Below, piece by piece: positions 52,601 to 61,425 of a stretch of DNA of 64,000 nucleotides. The number at the start of each line of letters is the position of its first letter. Position 1 is the first letter of the stretch. This DNA is from CAXBGS01 sp963975425 (lineage in GTDB: Bacteria; Planctomycetota; Planctomycetia; Pirellulales; Pirellulaceae), in NCBI GenBank assembly GCA_963975425.1, contig CAXBGS010000001.1, forward strand, positions 310,001 through 374,000. Direction: 5' to 3'. The notes below the pieces were generated by a model. It saw only the letters and a list, made by a program, of their open reading frames with translations. It did no database searches and had not been told where the DNA came from. The position numbers and the translations under genes were made by a program.

Positions 52601-52734
52601 GATGGTGCGGTCCCGACCGCTGCATATTGATACGGCCAATTGATTGCAATTGAGGTGACTAACAACAGCACGAACACGATCCAAGGCAATCGCGTCAATA
52701 CTCGCGTCCCGACGTCCGATGCTTTGGTTTCCAC
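49651..52734 (-). CDS. Leucine-rich-repeat membrane protein
   Basis: A 1027-residue protein. Three hydrophobic helices in the first 160 residues (about 13-32, 83-107, 125-145), then leucine-rich repeats over about 200-900 (for example LDTLNLMRTNVSSESLALLGPLRELQRLNL). A C-terminal low-complexity tail, acidic and Glu/Pro/Ala-rich, contains an exact eight-residue duplication (AAGKASSA twice). There is no enzymatic motif. It is translationally coupled to the lipoprotein gene downstream, and recG is divergent 229 bases away. Likely a binding protein of the envelope; not identified further. Confidence 0.85.
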   Translation of the reverse strand: METKASDVGTRVLTRLPWIVFVLLLVTSIAINWPYQYAAVGTAPSGQIDSQVDFKKQRQNQIPVMGGWPTRYLVAYPSIHSGKEYRYFSLIALLGNVAIAASVMGIVLLYMVRRQRRIHAGKLAKGSLNIADLLIATFLLAAPFAWWQRAGQAREDDIALQQQIAAAGGAAVRNAWLPEVLVQRVPTSLTQQLQRLREVRLEEATNVLVAKLVDHGHLTTVRLGGGDYDLRLLDKLVSNPHVSDLRVAGRVVDTRTLQAIAAHRHLDTLNLMRTNVSSESLALLGPLRELQRLNLVHSDVALKDLNVPEWSDTIRELDLPHPLPGDRDSLLIDGWPQLEMLRINELDTLRNPVPMVVVLKNLPSLKNLQLDNFQKFDLTLHNIPLLEQITNRFFEWRSRIPRGGTAPGSLWCSRFIATQMAKLRTVNLFCLDLKDFQVRDCPKYTGLGVVAFYRTVTAATYAPKLDPDAAEQLIRGIGSSEGPRIVNLDSVPLQGVDLSPLSKNEQLTELLLSKSGTSIKQWRALEPMKWLTRFDIKDCKVDEKDIQWALDSFPKLRHFAFSPITERSLFEGKAVSLEIVDRENLQTIDFGDTPIHFLENVRIENTPKLAIPLKLGYVHKLRVTNAPRITGLSLESPPPFDADVSGFEDLQFLAVGGPSVTDRWIDAIADCAALNTLTLAYPAVTAEGLTRLKLSPSLASLSLPGTSVDDQVVAAWPELDQLVSLDLSDTMITGTGLSRVIKSPFLRHLAIRNTQVKPADLVVLKDKTQLLHLNVGGVGLDASTLGEVLFGNSITRLDLSDSVVTPEALDAISQHGSNMMHLALRNCELDNDRLTQIVRQYPHLTFDLSGSTVSTQLMTYLVSQGRMVESAELDQHLAMQQMMSATSPEEYVVPERPALIDVASFAEIAKQSAGQTVGGMPMFIAPGVITTSPIQLPPNSTSAAAGKASSAAAGKASSGPVATRLGRWLGGLMTGVSTDQIADETPDEPSMSDENRHQEPEQDRSSEDAEKSIEPEAKPEAEVEESR
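49861..49908 (-). repeat. 24-bp in-frame tandem duplication in LRR gene
   Basis: Two identical 24-base copies (starting CGACGATGCTTTGCC on plus) encoding SAAAGKAS twice in the protein tail. In-frame and recent, since the copies are identical. Confidence 0.9.
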
Positions 52735-52963
52735 CTGTTGATTACCCCACAGCCGTTCGTTGTCTCAACTGTCAACGCTCTGTGCGGTCAACGCGATCCA
52801 TGCATTGAGCCTCACAATCGACGTCGACGCACCCTCTGCGAGCCCCAGTTTGACAGCTACACGGGGGGGATGCAACGATGGAGTACTTCCAAGTCGGTAA
52901 CAAGTAAGCAAATATGCTGACTTGGCAAGGAACTGATTCGCGGGCTGATTCGCAAAGACAATC

Positions 52964-55102
52964 GTGTCGCAACAAGTCACAGAAACGACGCTCGCGACCA
53001 AGATCCATTCGTTTTCGAGTGTCGGATTTGCACGCGCCAAGCGGCTGGCAAAGCTTGGGCTTGTGACGGCTCGTGATGTACTTTTCTTTTTTCCGCGCGA
53101 CTATGAATTTCCCGCGCCGCCGGCCAAAGTCGACCAACTGCGCGAAGGCGAATCGGCTTCACTGGTTGGCGAAGTCACCGATACCGAAGTCGTTTCGCGC
53201 ACCGCCGGCAAATCGGTCGTTGGCGTGCTGGTCGAAAACGATTCGGGCGCCGTGCGTCTGCTGTTCTTCAACCAACCATTCCGCGCCGAACAAATGCGTA
53301 CCGGCCAGCGTGTTCTGATTTCGGGCACGCCCAAGCTAAACGGACTGCGGTGGGAATTTGTGCATCCCAAGGTGACCCTGATTAGCAGTGGCGAAGACTT
53401 GCCCAAACCGGTGATCCTGCCGATTTATTCGCTGACCGATGGCGTCAAGCAACCTGAACTTCGACTACTGACGTCAGAGGTGTGTGAACGTATCGCCGAC
53501 ACACTGACAGAGGTCATGCCCGATTCGCTGCGTCAGAGCGCGACCGAGCATCTGCGCGCTGCGGGCATTCATCTTGCTCAACCGTTACCAGAGATTCGGC
53601 AGGCCATACGGCAAATCCACAGGCCCGACGACATTGACAATTTGCAAGCCGCGCGAACTCGATTTGTCTTTCAAGAGTTACTGGTCATGCAGTTGGCCTT
53701 GGCAATGCGTCGCCGAAAGCTGACCACCGACTTGTTGGCGCCACCGCTGCCGACATCGGCGATGATCGAGGCGCGAATCATGAACCGGTTTCCGTTCGAA
53801 TTGACCGGTGATCAACGACGCGTGATGGACGAAATCGCGGCCGACATGGGTCGCCAATTCCCCATGAATCGATTGCTTCAAGGTGACGTCGGCAGCGGAA
53901 AAACGGTGGTGGCGATCTTTGCCATGATGTTGTGTGTCGCCGGTGGCTATCAAGCGGTCTTGATGGCGCCCACGGAAGTGTTGGCGCGACAACATCATCG
54001 AACCCTGTCGAACATCCTGGCCGACAGCCGCGTCACAATCGGATTGCTATGCGGATCACTTTCGGCGGCCCAACGACGCGACGCGATCGAGAAAACCGCG
54101 TCGGGTGAAATTAACTTACTGGTCGGAACGCAATCGCTGCTCAGTGAATCGGTCCAGTTTGATCAACTGGGCCTCGTCGTGATTGACGAGCAACACAAGT
54201 TTGGTGTCGCGCAGCGGGTCGCGCTGCGTGGCGGCGGCGTCGATCCTCATTACTTGGTGATGTCCGCCACACCGATCCCGCGCAGCGTCGCGATGACCGT
54301 CTTCGGTGATGTCGAACTCAGCACGCTGCGGGACAAACCGCCCGGTCGCGGAACGGTTAACACCTACTTGGCGCATGACGGGTGGAAGGATCGGTGGTGG
54401 TCGTTCGTTCGCCAACGATTGGACGAGGGCCGGCAAGCCTTTGTCGTCGCACCGCGCGTGGCGGAATCGGTGGACGATGAAGACGCCGAAGATGTCTCGT
54501 CGGTCGAGTCCGTGTTCCGCGAGCTTAGCGAAGACAAACTGAGGGGCTATAAAGTCGGGCTACTGCACGGCCGCATGTCCAATGATGAAAAACAGGCCGT
54601 CATGCAATCGTTTGCGGCCGGCCGTTTGCAAGTTCTGGTCAGCACCACCGTGATTGAAGTCGGCATTGATGTTCCCAACGCAACGGTGATGACCATCCTG
54701 GGGTCGCAACGATTCGGACTCGCCCAGCTGCATCAATTGCGCGGCCGCGTCTCACGGGGAACTCACGCAGGCCACGTTTGTGTGTTCACCGACGGGGAAT
54801 TGCCGCCGGACGAGAACGAACGACTGAAAGTATTCGAGCAGACCAGTGACGGGTTCGAGCTTGCCGAGGCCGATTTCCGGCTGCGTGGTCCGGGTGATTT
54901 GATGGGACGTCGGCAAAGCGGCATGCCTCCGATGCGGATCGCCGATCTGGCCCGAGACGTCGAAATCGTCGCAGTCGCGCGAGAAATCGCGCAATCCATG
55001 ATCGACGAGGATGCCGAACTTTCAGCCCCCGAGTTGTCAGAGCTGCGCAACCAAGTGATGCGCCGCTATGGCAAACGGCTCAACCTCGGCGATGTCGCCT
55101 GA
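52964..55102 (+). CDS. recG: ATP-dependent DNA helicase RecG
   Basis: Reverses stalled replication forks and processes Holliday junctions. A 712-residue protein with a GTG start at 52964. The N-terminal wedge/OB-fold domain is at about 50-150 (YEFPAPPAKVDQLREGESASLVGEVTD). Helicase motif I is LLQGDVGSGKTVVAIF near 305, motif II VVIDEQHKFGV (DEQH) near 408, and helicase C-terminal motifs include MTILGSQRFGLAQLHQLRGRVSRG near 570-590. The C-terminal region has FQLAEADFRLRGPGDLMGRRQSG, typical of RecG. Divergent from the LRR gene. Confidence 0.96.
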   Translation: MSQQVTETTLATKIHSFSSVGFARAKRLAKLGLVTARDVLFFFPRDYEFPAPPAKVDQLREGESASLVGEVTDTEVVSRTAGKSVVGVLVENDSGAVRLLFFNQPFRAEQMRTGQRVLISGTPKLNGLRWEFVHPKVTLISSGEDLPKPVILPIYSLTDGVKQPELRLLTSEVCERIADTLTEVMPDSLRQSATEHLRAAGIHLAQPLPEIRQAIRQIHRPDDIDNLQAARTRFVFQELLVMQLALAMRRRKLTTDLLAPPLPTSAMIEARIMNRFPFELTGDQRRVMDEIAADMGRQFPMNRLLQGDVGSGKTVVAIFAMMLCVAGGYQAVLMAPTEVLARQHHRTLSNILADSRVTIGLLCGSLSAAQRRDAIEKTASGEINLLVGTQSLLSESVQFDQLGLVVIDEQHKFGVAQRVALRGGGVDPHYLVMSATPIPRSVAMTVFGDVELSTLRDKPPGRGTVNTYLAHDGWKDRWWSFVRQRLDEGRQAFVVAPRVAESVDDEDAEDVSSVESVFRELSEDKLRGYKVGLLHGRMSNDEKQAVMQSFAAGRLQVLVSTTVIEVGIDVPNATVMTILGSQRFGLAQLHQLRGRVSRGTHAGHVCVFTDGELPPDENERLKVFEQTSDGFELAEADFRLRGPGDLMGRRQSGMPPMRIADLARDVEIVAVAREIAQSMIDEDAELSAPELSELRNQVMRRYGKRLNLGDVA

Positions 55103-55253
55103 CAAAATACCGAGACGGGCTCTGCCGCCACAGAATTGGGCGTGATGTTCGCCGCCGGCGAAAGAGTTTAACCTGTCGGCCGACGTAGCATTTCCAGCTC
55201 TTTGCACGTTGAAAATGCGTTCGACCTCTCGGATCTCAATTATCGAATTCTCA

Positions 55254-56246
55254 ATGGCAAACTACGACGTTTTTGGTGTGGGCAACGCACTGGTGGATAT
55301 TCAGGCCCGTGTCCAGGAAGCCTTGTTGACCGAATTAAAACTGGACAAAGGCATCATGACCTTGGTTGATGATGAACACCAAGCAAGCGTGCTGGGCGCC
55401 CTGGGTGGCATTCCGCTGAATCGATGTGCCGGCGGCTCGGCAGCCAACACCATCGTCGCCCTGGCAGACTTTGGCGGCGCGGCCGCGTTTGTCGGAAAGG
55501 TGGGCGATGATGAGATCGGCGAGTTCTTTTTGAAAGATATGCGAGACTTGGGCGTTGCCATCGACGTACAGCCGACCAAGTCAACAGCGACAGGCACGTG
55601 CGCGGTTCTCATTACGGATGATGCGCAGCGAACCATGCTGACCAACTTGGCCGCATCCGTCACCCTGACCGAAGCGGACATCGACGAATCGATGATCCAA
55701 GACGCCAAGTACGTTTACATCGAAGGCTACTTGCTAACGGGAGAATCGACCAAGGGCGCCGCGTACAAAGCGATGGAAATCGCCAAAGCAAATGGCGTGA
55801 AGGTCGCGTTCACCGCATCGGACCCATTCCTCGTGAATATGATTCGCGATGAGATTTGGGATTTGATCACGGGCCCGGTTGATTTGTTCTTTTGCAACGA
55901 AGAGGAAGCCAAAAGCCTGACCGGCGAAACGGACGCCGTCATCGCGGGGGCCAAGATTCATGAACATGCCGAGAACGTCGCTCTGACGCTAGGCGAAAAA
56001 GGCTCGATCGTCATGCACGGTGGCGAAGCGTTTCCGATCGAAGGCGTCGACACGAGCGCGATCGACACCACCGGCGCGGGCGACATGTACGCCGGAGCGT
56101 TGTTATACGGGATCACCAGTGGCGGCATGTCTTGGAAAGAAGCCGGACATCTGGCTTCACACGCGGCGGCACGTATCGTTTCACAGATGGGTGCACGGCT
56201 CGATCACAAGTTCACCGAAGCCGAAATTCTGGCGCTTCGCGATTAG
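55254..56246 (+). CDS. PfkB-family carbohydrate/nucleoside kinase
   Basis: A 330-residue kinase of the ribokinase/adenosine-kinase type. The ATG at 55254 (MANYDVFGVGNALVD) gives the family start; the longer frame from 55209 has an unlikely N-terminus. The substrate-binding glycine pair GGSAANT is at 60-66, and the ATP/anion-hole signature DTTGAGDMYAGALLYG is at 271-286 with the catalytic Asp D277. The sequence is closest by eye to adenosine kinases (opening GVGNALVDIQARV), but the substrate is not proven. A single gene, not obviously in an operon with recG. Confidence 0.92.
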   Translation: MANYDVFGVGNALVDIQARVQEALLTELKLDKGIMTLVDDEHQASVLGALGGIPLNRCAGGSAANTIVALADFGGAAAFVGKVGDDEIGEFFLKDMRDLGVAIDVQPTKSTATGTCAVLITDDAQRTMLTNLAASVTLTEADIDESMIQDAKYVYIEGYLLTGESTKGAAYKAMEIAKANGVKVAFTASDPFLVNMIRDEIWDLITGPVDLFFCNEEEAKSLTGETDAVIAGAKIHEHAENVALTLGEKGSIVMHGGEAFPIEGVDTSAIDTTGAGDMYAGALLYGITSGGMSWKEAGHLASHAAARIVSQMGARLDHKFTEAEILALRD

Positions 56247-56278
56247 TCGTGTGATCGGTCACTATGGTGATCGCGCAC

Positions 56279-56316
56279 AAAAAAACGCACGACGAACCGA
56301 ATGGTTTCGTCGTGCG
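56279..56316 (-). terminator. Rho-independent terminator
   Basis: A perfect 11-base stem (CGCACGACGAA at 56286-56296 with TTCGTCGTGCG at 56306-56316), nine-base loop. On the minus strand it is followed by seven T (A on plus at 56279-56285), so it terminates the gene ending at 56369. It may also work for the PfkB gene on the plus strand, 40 bases downstream of its stop. Confidence 0.85.
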
Positions 56317-56368
56317 CTGGTATCGCTTTCGACATCGCGTCTTTTACATCATATCGTCAACTCGGATT

Positions 56369-56698
56369 CTAGAATCCGAATCCGATCGAGATGCCACCAC
56401 GGCCGGCGCCGAAATAGCTGCCGCCACGATAGAACGGGCTGCCATAACCGTAGCCACCAAAGTAACTCGATCGCGGGCTATAGCCGTACCCGGGACCGAA
56501 GTAGCTCCGCGAGGGAACGCGATATGATCGGTAAGCGGACGAGTAGGGTGAATACCGGTGGTGGCTGTGATAGCTGACACTTGGCCGGTACGAATAGCTA
56601 CTACGGCCGTAACGACAGTGGTCCGCCGACGCTTGGTTACTGGTAAAGAACATCCCCGCACCGGCGACGGCTGCGGCAAGAAACAATTTGTTGAACAT
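56369..56698 (-). CDS. Secreted Gly/Tyr/Ser-rich small protein
   Basis: A 109-residue protein. The ATG at 56698 gives a Sec signal peptide MFNKLFLAAAVAGAGMFFTSNQASA with cleavage near ASA|DHC. The mature part is a Tyr/Ser/Gly/Arg/Pro-rich low-complexity sequence (YGYSPRSSYFGGYGYGSPFYRG) ending GISIGFGF; the final aromatic residue and amphipathic strand resemble an outer membrane C-terminal signal. Such short proteins are frequent in planctomycetes. Function unknown. Terminator at 56279-56316. Confidence 0.75.
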   Translation of the reverse strand: MFNKLFLAAAVAGAGMFFTSNQASADHCRYGRSSYSYRPSVSYHSHHRYSPYSSAYRSYRVPSRSYFGPGYGYSPRSSYFGGYGYGSPFYRGGSYFGAGRGGISIGFGF

Positions 56699-56999
56699 AT
56701 AGAGCTCCGAGAGAGGGTGGAGGAGGCGTCGAGCCCTCAAGCAGGGCGACTCCGCGAACCGTGGATACCGAACCAATCCGCCAACGAATGGGTTTCACGG
56801 TCCAGATCAACTCTGATGCATCAACAGTGCCAATTCCGAAAAAGCCACACGAAATAAGTCGCAAAGTGTTAATTCACAAGTACTTGCGCGCAATAAATGC
56901 TACAGACACCCAACCCAAACAGTGACACCTATTTGATCACCCTGGCGCTCTCAAAATGAGCCATGTGGCCGTTTTGAATCGAATGATGTGATTGTTCGT
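56699..56999. other. Intergenic region upstream of the small secreted gene
   Basis: About 300 bases between the small secreted protein gene and the end of the FtsK/EssC-type ATPase gene, both leftward. No gene or RNA is supported; a promoter for the small gene is expected. Confidence 0.5.
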
Positions 57000-59900
57000 C
57001 TATGAATCGCCGCTCGCGAGCCAGTCTCTCACCGCATCCGGATCGGGCAGATCGCATTGGCGAAACTTAGTGATGCCGCCGTCGGCGTCGTCGTACAGCA
57101 GAACCGTGGCGGCGGATAAGTCCGAGGCGGCGGGCGTATCGATCAGCGCGGACGAGTCGCTGGCATTCATTCGTCCAAGGATCCGCAGTTCCAAGTCGTG
57201 ATGTGCCGACCGTGGTAACCAGCGCGACAGCGTTTCCGCTGACCCACACACCAGTATCACAAACACGTTCGCCGCTGGACCGTCTCGCAACAGACTTTGC
57301 AGTGCTGCCGAACCGGTCTCGCCAGCGGCCGGGGCGTCGAGCGAAAAACTGAATGCCTCGTTTTGTCTTAAATCTCGAAATCGTTCTAGCGGATCGATGA
57401 CGACGACGACGGGAGCCTCGTTTTCGGATTCTTCGCCACGCTGTTTCACCAGAGCGCTCAGCCGGACGATCTCGGATTCAGCATCACGCGGTTTGATGGC
57501 TGCCACATGCAGACCGCACTCGTTTAGCCACGACCCCAGCGACGCCCCATCGTCGACTCGGTTTCCGTCAAGATACACAATTGATGTATCGGACCGTGAC
57601 TTCGCGAACCCGGAAAGGGCAGAAGCGAGGATCGGCCCCTTGGCCTCGGCCGGAGCAATCAGCAATACGTTGCGGCCGGTGTTTCGCGTTAGTTGAATCG
57701 ATTGTGGCGGGCCGATCTCGACAGACTCGCCAAGCAGTCCCCGAATCGCACCGGGCTCGCCGGTCGCATCACCCGCTGGCTGAATGATATTGCTTGCGAG
57801 CGATGGTGACCATCGACACGGTCGATTGCCTTCGAAGACGACCTGTGCCGGCAAGTCCTTCTGGCACTCGGAATCTCGCGCGGCGATCGCCCCCAGCAAC
57901 TCCCGGTGACGCGTCGAGGCCAGCCAAGCAACTTGAAACGGCTGATTCCCTTCCACCAGACCGCCCGCATCATTGTAAATCGCTTCGCCCGGGCGGCTGA
58001 TCAATCTTGCCGCGGTATTATCATCGGCCAAAATCATCGCGGCATCCGATTCGCTGCACTGCATGGCGATGCGAACGGCCATCTGGCCCAGCGTCGCACG
58101 AGGCAGCGAATAGGCACCGGCAAGCGATTGGCTGCTAAGCACAACATGCATCCCAAACGAACGGCCCTGACGAACCAAACGGTCGAGTAACATCGCGCAG
58201 TCGCCCGCCAAGCGATCGTCACGCACAAAGAGCTCTTGAAATTCGTCCACGATCAACATGATGCGTGGAAGCGATTCACCCGACTCGCGGCGAAAATCCT
58301 GTAGTGACTGCACGCCATGGCTACGAAATTTTTCGCCGCGTTGCTGAAGCTCATCGTCAAGTCGCTGCAGGACACTGCGTCCGAACTCTCGTTCGCTTTC
58401 AATACCAATGACGCGTGCATGTGGCAATTCGCTGTCAGCATACGGTTTGAACTCGACGCCTTTTTTGAAATCCAGCAAGTAGTAATGCAATTGATCAGGC
58501 CGATAGCGGTACGCGCCGGACGTGATGAGCGAATGTAATAGAGTGCTTTTTCCCGATCCTGTTTTGCCGGCGATCAGAACGTGCTGACGAACGCCTTCGC
58601 CGAGTGCGAGGTCCAGCGATCGATTGGCGCCTTGGCTTCCGATGACGATCTCAATTCCGCTGTCCGTCTTGCCTTGACCTTCGTCGACGATCTGTAACAG
58701 GTTGTCCAGCGGAATTTCCACGCGGCTTGCGTTGACCGCATCGGTACCGACCCGTTGGATCAAATCGTCTCGCATCGCTGGTGGTGGCGAACTGGCCGGC
58801 TGGAAAGGTAAATCGCGAATACCGTCTTGATCGACGTGCCACGTCCCGTCGTCACAAAGGTCAATTTTTAAAACACGATCACCCGAGGGCATCGGCATAT
58901 CGATGGGCCAAGGCTTTGTGGAATCACAAACGATCACTGTAAAGATTCCGCATCGCGGACCGCTTTCGATCAGGGCGCGCAGGTGCTTGTATCCGTCGCG
59001 GGTCAAACCTTCGGGTAGTCCAACCGCTGCGATCGCGCGGTAGGGTTCGGCCATTGACCCGGCCAGTTCGTTGTAGTCTTCGATCCGTTGAAATCGATCA
59101 CGCAAGCTGGACTGCAACACATCTTCCACGCGATGCGCCAATTCGCTTAACCGTTCTTCGATTTTCTTTTCCGTCGTCCAGACGCGGTGGTTGACCAACG
59201 ACGGGTCGTGATCGGCCAATGCCATAAAACCCGTGAAGTGTTGTCCGCGGCCGAGAGGATCGATCAGGGTCAATTTCGCTCGCGAAGCGGTCACGCCGCA
59301 AAGCAACCGCCACAGCACCGAATGAGCAACGTCGATCGCCTGAGAGAACTGCCGTGCCGGCGCACCGATCACCACCGCCCCGTGTCGTCGTCGATGCATG
59401 ACAATCGGAATGGCCTGCGGCACATCCAATTCCGACAAGTCGACACTCAAGGCTGCGGCAACCGATGCACCATTGGTCGCCGGCGAAACGAGACGAGAAT
59501 CCACCAAGTCGAACATCGACCCGTCACCGGCCGATTTCGCTTGATCGGCTGACTCGCCGTCGATCGTTGCGGTCGGGTCGACCGTCGTATCGCGAGCCGG
59601 GTGTTCGGTCCGAAAGGTGCGTCGCAAACGTTCGTCGATTCGCAACATGCCCAGTGGCAGAAAATCCAGTTTGGGCAAGACCGGATGGTCTCCTGCCGCG
59701 ACGTCGGCCCAGGACGGAAACCGCCAACGGACGTTTTCACGCCCCGTGATCATATGACTGACGGCCCGCTGAGTCCCCTGACTTAGTCGCATTGCCAGTC
59801 GTTGCAGTTGTGCATGACGATGCGCCGATTGGGATTCACGTTGTTGCTGCAGTGATGTGTCGGTTTGACTGATATGCTGCGTGATTTGTTGTGCGAGCGA

Positions 59901-61076
59901 GTCTGCGTGGCTGCGCATTGTTTGATGAGTCGAATCGAATTGCTCGGTAAAACCGCGATTCACACGCGCCAGTTTCTCTGCTAGCTCCGCACGTTCGGCT
60001 GACTCCTGTTCGGCAATCGTTCTGTCGAGTTCGACGAGTTGATCCGATTTCCATTGATCGGCCGCGGCGAGATGAGAGTCACGGCGTGCAACCAGTTCGT
60101 TTGATGCCGCCTGCGCCGTGTCGGTCACGATCTTTTTGGCGGCCTGCGCGTTTGCCTCGGCCGCCTGCGCAATGCGCTCGACCCGCGGATAAATGCGTCC
60201 GGTCTTTTTCTTTAGCGGCCACAGCAAAACCAAATAAGCGAGAAAGCCCAGCACGCCAGCGATTGGAAGGCCGGCCGCGATGGGAATCCACGGCGGTTGC
60301 GGCCCGAATGCGAAGGCAAACAAGGACCAAAATACGAAAAACACAACAGCCGCGATCGGCAGATAGTGATGGTCAACGATCCGAGAAGCGATGCCGGATT
60401 GCATCTCGTTGACGTCCGCCTGGCAACGCCGCGAGAGATCGCGAATCGATTCAATCGCCTCACTAACGTCGCTCGGACGGGGATTGCGCTGTGACGCATT
60501 CAAGTCGTCTTCATCGACGCCCCCGTCACCAATCAATTCGGCCGCCGCGACTTGCGGCAGACGATCGAATCGGCGAACGGTGATTTCCCGCGCGTGTTCG
60601 CGACTTTGGATGATCGACGCCAATGCTTCGTCGATCCGCTGAATCTCTTTTCTCTTTTGTTGGCCGGGTTGATTCTTGTGGTTCTCGTATTGCTGCAGTA
60701 CCGCTTGACGCCGCGCTTCGACTTTTCGCGCAATCGCAGCTTGCGATTCCTTTTTCTTTCGCCGATAAACGACCGACAAACGTTTCAGATCATCGCGATT
60801 CTTGATCGCGTCGGCTTCGTATTGGCTGATCAACTGTTCTTCGGCGACATCCCATTTCATCAACATGTCGGTTCGTTGTCGCCGACACGCTTCCATTTCC
60901 GCGGCCCGCCGCGCCGCGTACTCTTTTTCTTCCTCGGCACGCTGGCTGGCGTGCGTTTGGCTGAGAATTTCTTGCTCAGCCGAACAGGCTTGGCAACGTT
61001 GATCGAGTCCGTCAAGCACGCGCCGTTGACGGCGTGGGTCGAGGATTCCCACCGGACCGACCGACGAATCTCTCAT
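57000..61076 (-). CDS. Membrane-anchored FtsK/EssC-type ATPase with three tandem ATPase modules
   Basis: A 1358-residue protein. I chose the ATG at 61076, preceded by GAGGTG nine bases upstream, over the GTG at 61088. Residues 25-180 and 300-440 are charged coiled coil, the first starting with CQAC. Two membrane helices lie between them at about 238-258 and 263-286. Three FtsK/HerA-like ATPase modules follow. The first (about 555-720) has IGAPARQFSQAI in place of Walker A and LTLIDPLGRG. The second (about 800-1040) is intact: GKTGSGKS at 837-844 with K843, and IMLIVDEFQE with D944/E945. The third (about 1125-1300) has APAEAKGPIL for Walker A and VVVVIDPLE. Two helices plus three modules is the design of EccC/EssC motors of type VII secretion. 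Last gene of a three-gene operon. Confidence 0.9.
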   Translation of the reverse strand: MRDSSVGPVGILDPRRQRRVLDGLDQRCQACSAEQEILSQTHASQRAEEEKEYAARRAAEMEACRRQRTDMLMKWDVAEEQLISQYEADAIKNRDDLKRLSVVYRRKKKESQAAIARKVEARRQAVLQQYENHKNQPGQQKRKEIQRIDEALASIIQSREHAREITVRRFDRLPQVAAAELIGDGGVDEDDLNASQRNPRPSDVSEAIESIRDLSRRCQADVNEMQSGIASRIVDHHYLPIAAVVFFVFWSLFAFAFGPQPPWIPIAAGLPIAGVLGFLAYLVLLWPLKKKTGRIYPRVERIAQAAEANAQAAKKIVTDTAQAASNELVARRDSHLAAADQWKSDQLVELDRTIAEQESAERAELAEKLARVNRGFTEQFDSTHQTMRSHADSLAQQITQHISQTDTSLQQQRESQSAHRHAQLQRLAMRLSQGTQRAVSHMITGRENVRWRFPSWADVAAGDHPVLPKLDFLPLGMLRIDERLRRTFRTEHPARDTTVDPTATIDGESADQAKSAGDGSMFDLVDSRLVSPATNGASVAAALSVDLSELDVPQAIPIVMHRRRHGAVVIGAPARQFSQAIDVAHSVLWRLLCGVTASRAKLTLIDPLGRGQHFTGFMALADHDPSLVNHRVWTTEKKIEERLSELAHRVEDVLQSSLRDRFQRIEDYNELAGSMAEPYRAIAAVGLPEGLTRDGYKHLRALIESGPRCGIFTVIVCDSTKPWPIDMPMPSGDRVLKIDLCDDGTWHVDQDGIRDLPFQPASSPPPAMRDDLIQRVGTDAVNASRVEIPLDNLLQIVDEGQGKTDSGIEIVIGSQGANRSLDLALGEGVRQHVLIAGKTGSGKSTLLHSLITSGAYRYRPDQLHYYLLDFKKGVEFKPYADSELPHARVIGIESEREFGRSVLQRLDDELQQRGEKFRSHGVQSLQDFRRESGESLPRIMLIVDEFQELFVRDDRLAGDCAMLLDRLVRQGRSFGMHVVLSSQSLAGAYSLPRATLGQMAVRIAMQCSESDAAMILADDNTAARLISRPGEAIYNDAGGLVEGNQPFQVAWLASTRHRELLGAIAARDSECQKDLPAQVVFEGNRPCRWSPSLASNIIQPAGDATGEPGAIRGLLGESVEIGPPQSIQLTRNTGRNVLLIAPAEAKGPILASALSGFAKSRSDTSIVYLDGNRVDDGASLGSWLNECGLHVAAIKPRDAESEIVRLSALVKQRGEESENEAPVVVVIDPLERFRDLRQNEAFSFSLDAPAAGETGSAALQSLLRDGPAANVFVILVCGSAETLSRWLPRSAHHDLELRILGRMNASDSSALIDTPAASDLSAATVLLYDDADGGITKFRQCDLPDPDAVRDWLASGDS

Positions 61077-61161
61077 GATCAATAGCACCTCGCGAGAAAA
61101 GGACCGCCGATGAAGCGACGGTTAGCGGCGATGAACGCCTGCTCTATTGTAACTGCCGGCG

Positions 61162-61419
61162 CTACCGCAGTTTGTCCGTCGGACGATCATCGTCGGCGAG
61201 CACACGATCCGCCTTGCGAACCTCGTCACAGAATTCCCTCAGAGCCGTGCAGAATCGATTCAAACTGGGACCGAGCGTTGATAGGTGCTCGTTTTGAAAT
61301 TGTTCTCGTTGCTGGTCACGCCAGTCTTCGCGGACCGATGCCCACAGCTTCGAAAATTCAACGAAGTCTTTTTGGAACCGGTTCTCGGCATCGCCCAGCG
61401 GACCCAGGTTGAATGACAC
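61162..61419 (-). CDS. 85-residue helical-hairpin protein, WXG100-sized
   Basis: A small protein with GTG start at 61419, six bases after the stop of the HEAT-like gene and 85 bases before the chosen ATPase start, so it is part of that operon. It is predicted as two helices, about 12-43 and 52-74, joined by a short turn (STLGPS at 47-52). Conserved-looking residues are W26, W33, D35, F41 and L46. Length and hairpin shape match WXG100 substrates of type VII secretion, but the W-x-G turn is missing; W33-R-D35 lies inside the first helix. Whether it is a secreted substrate, an adaptor or a component is unknown. Gene call is good because it fits tightly in the operon. Confidence 0.65.
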   Translation of the reverse strand: MSFNLGPLGDAENRFQKDFVEFSKLWASVREDWRDQQREQFQNEHLSTLGPSLNRFCTALREFCDEVRKADRVLADDDRPTDKLR

Positions 61420-61425
61420 GGCAGC

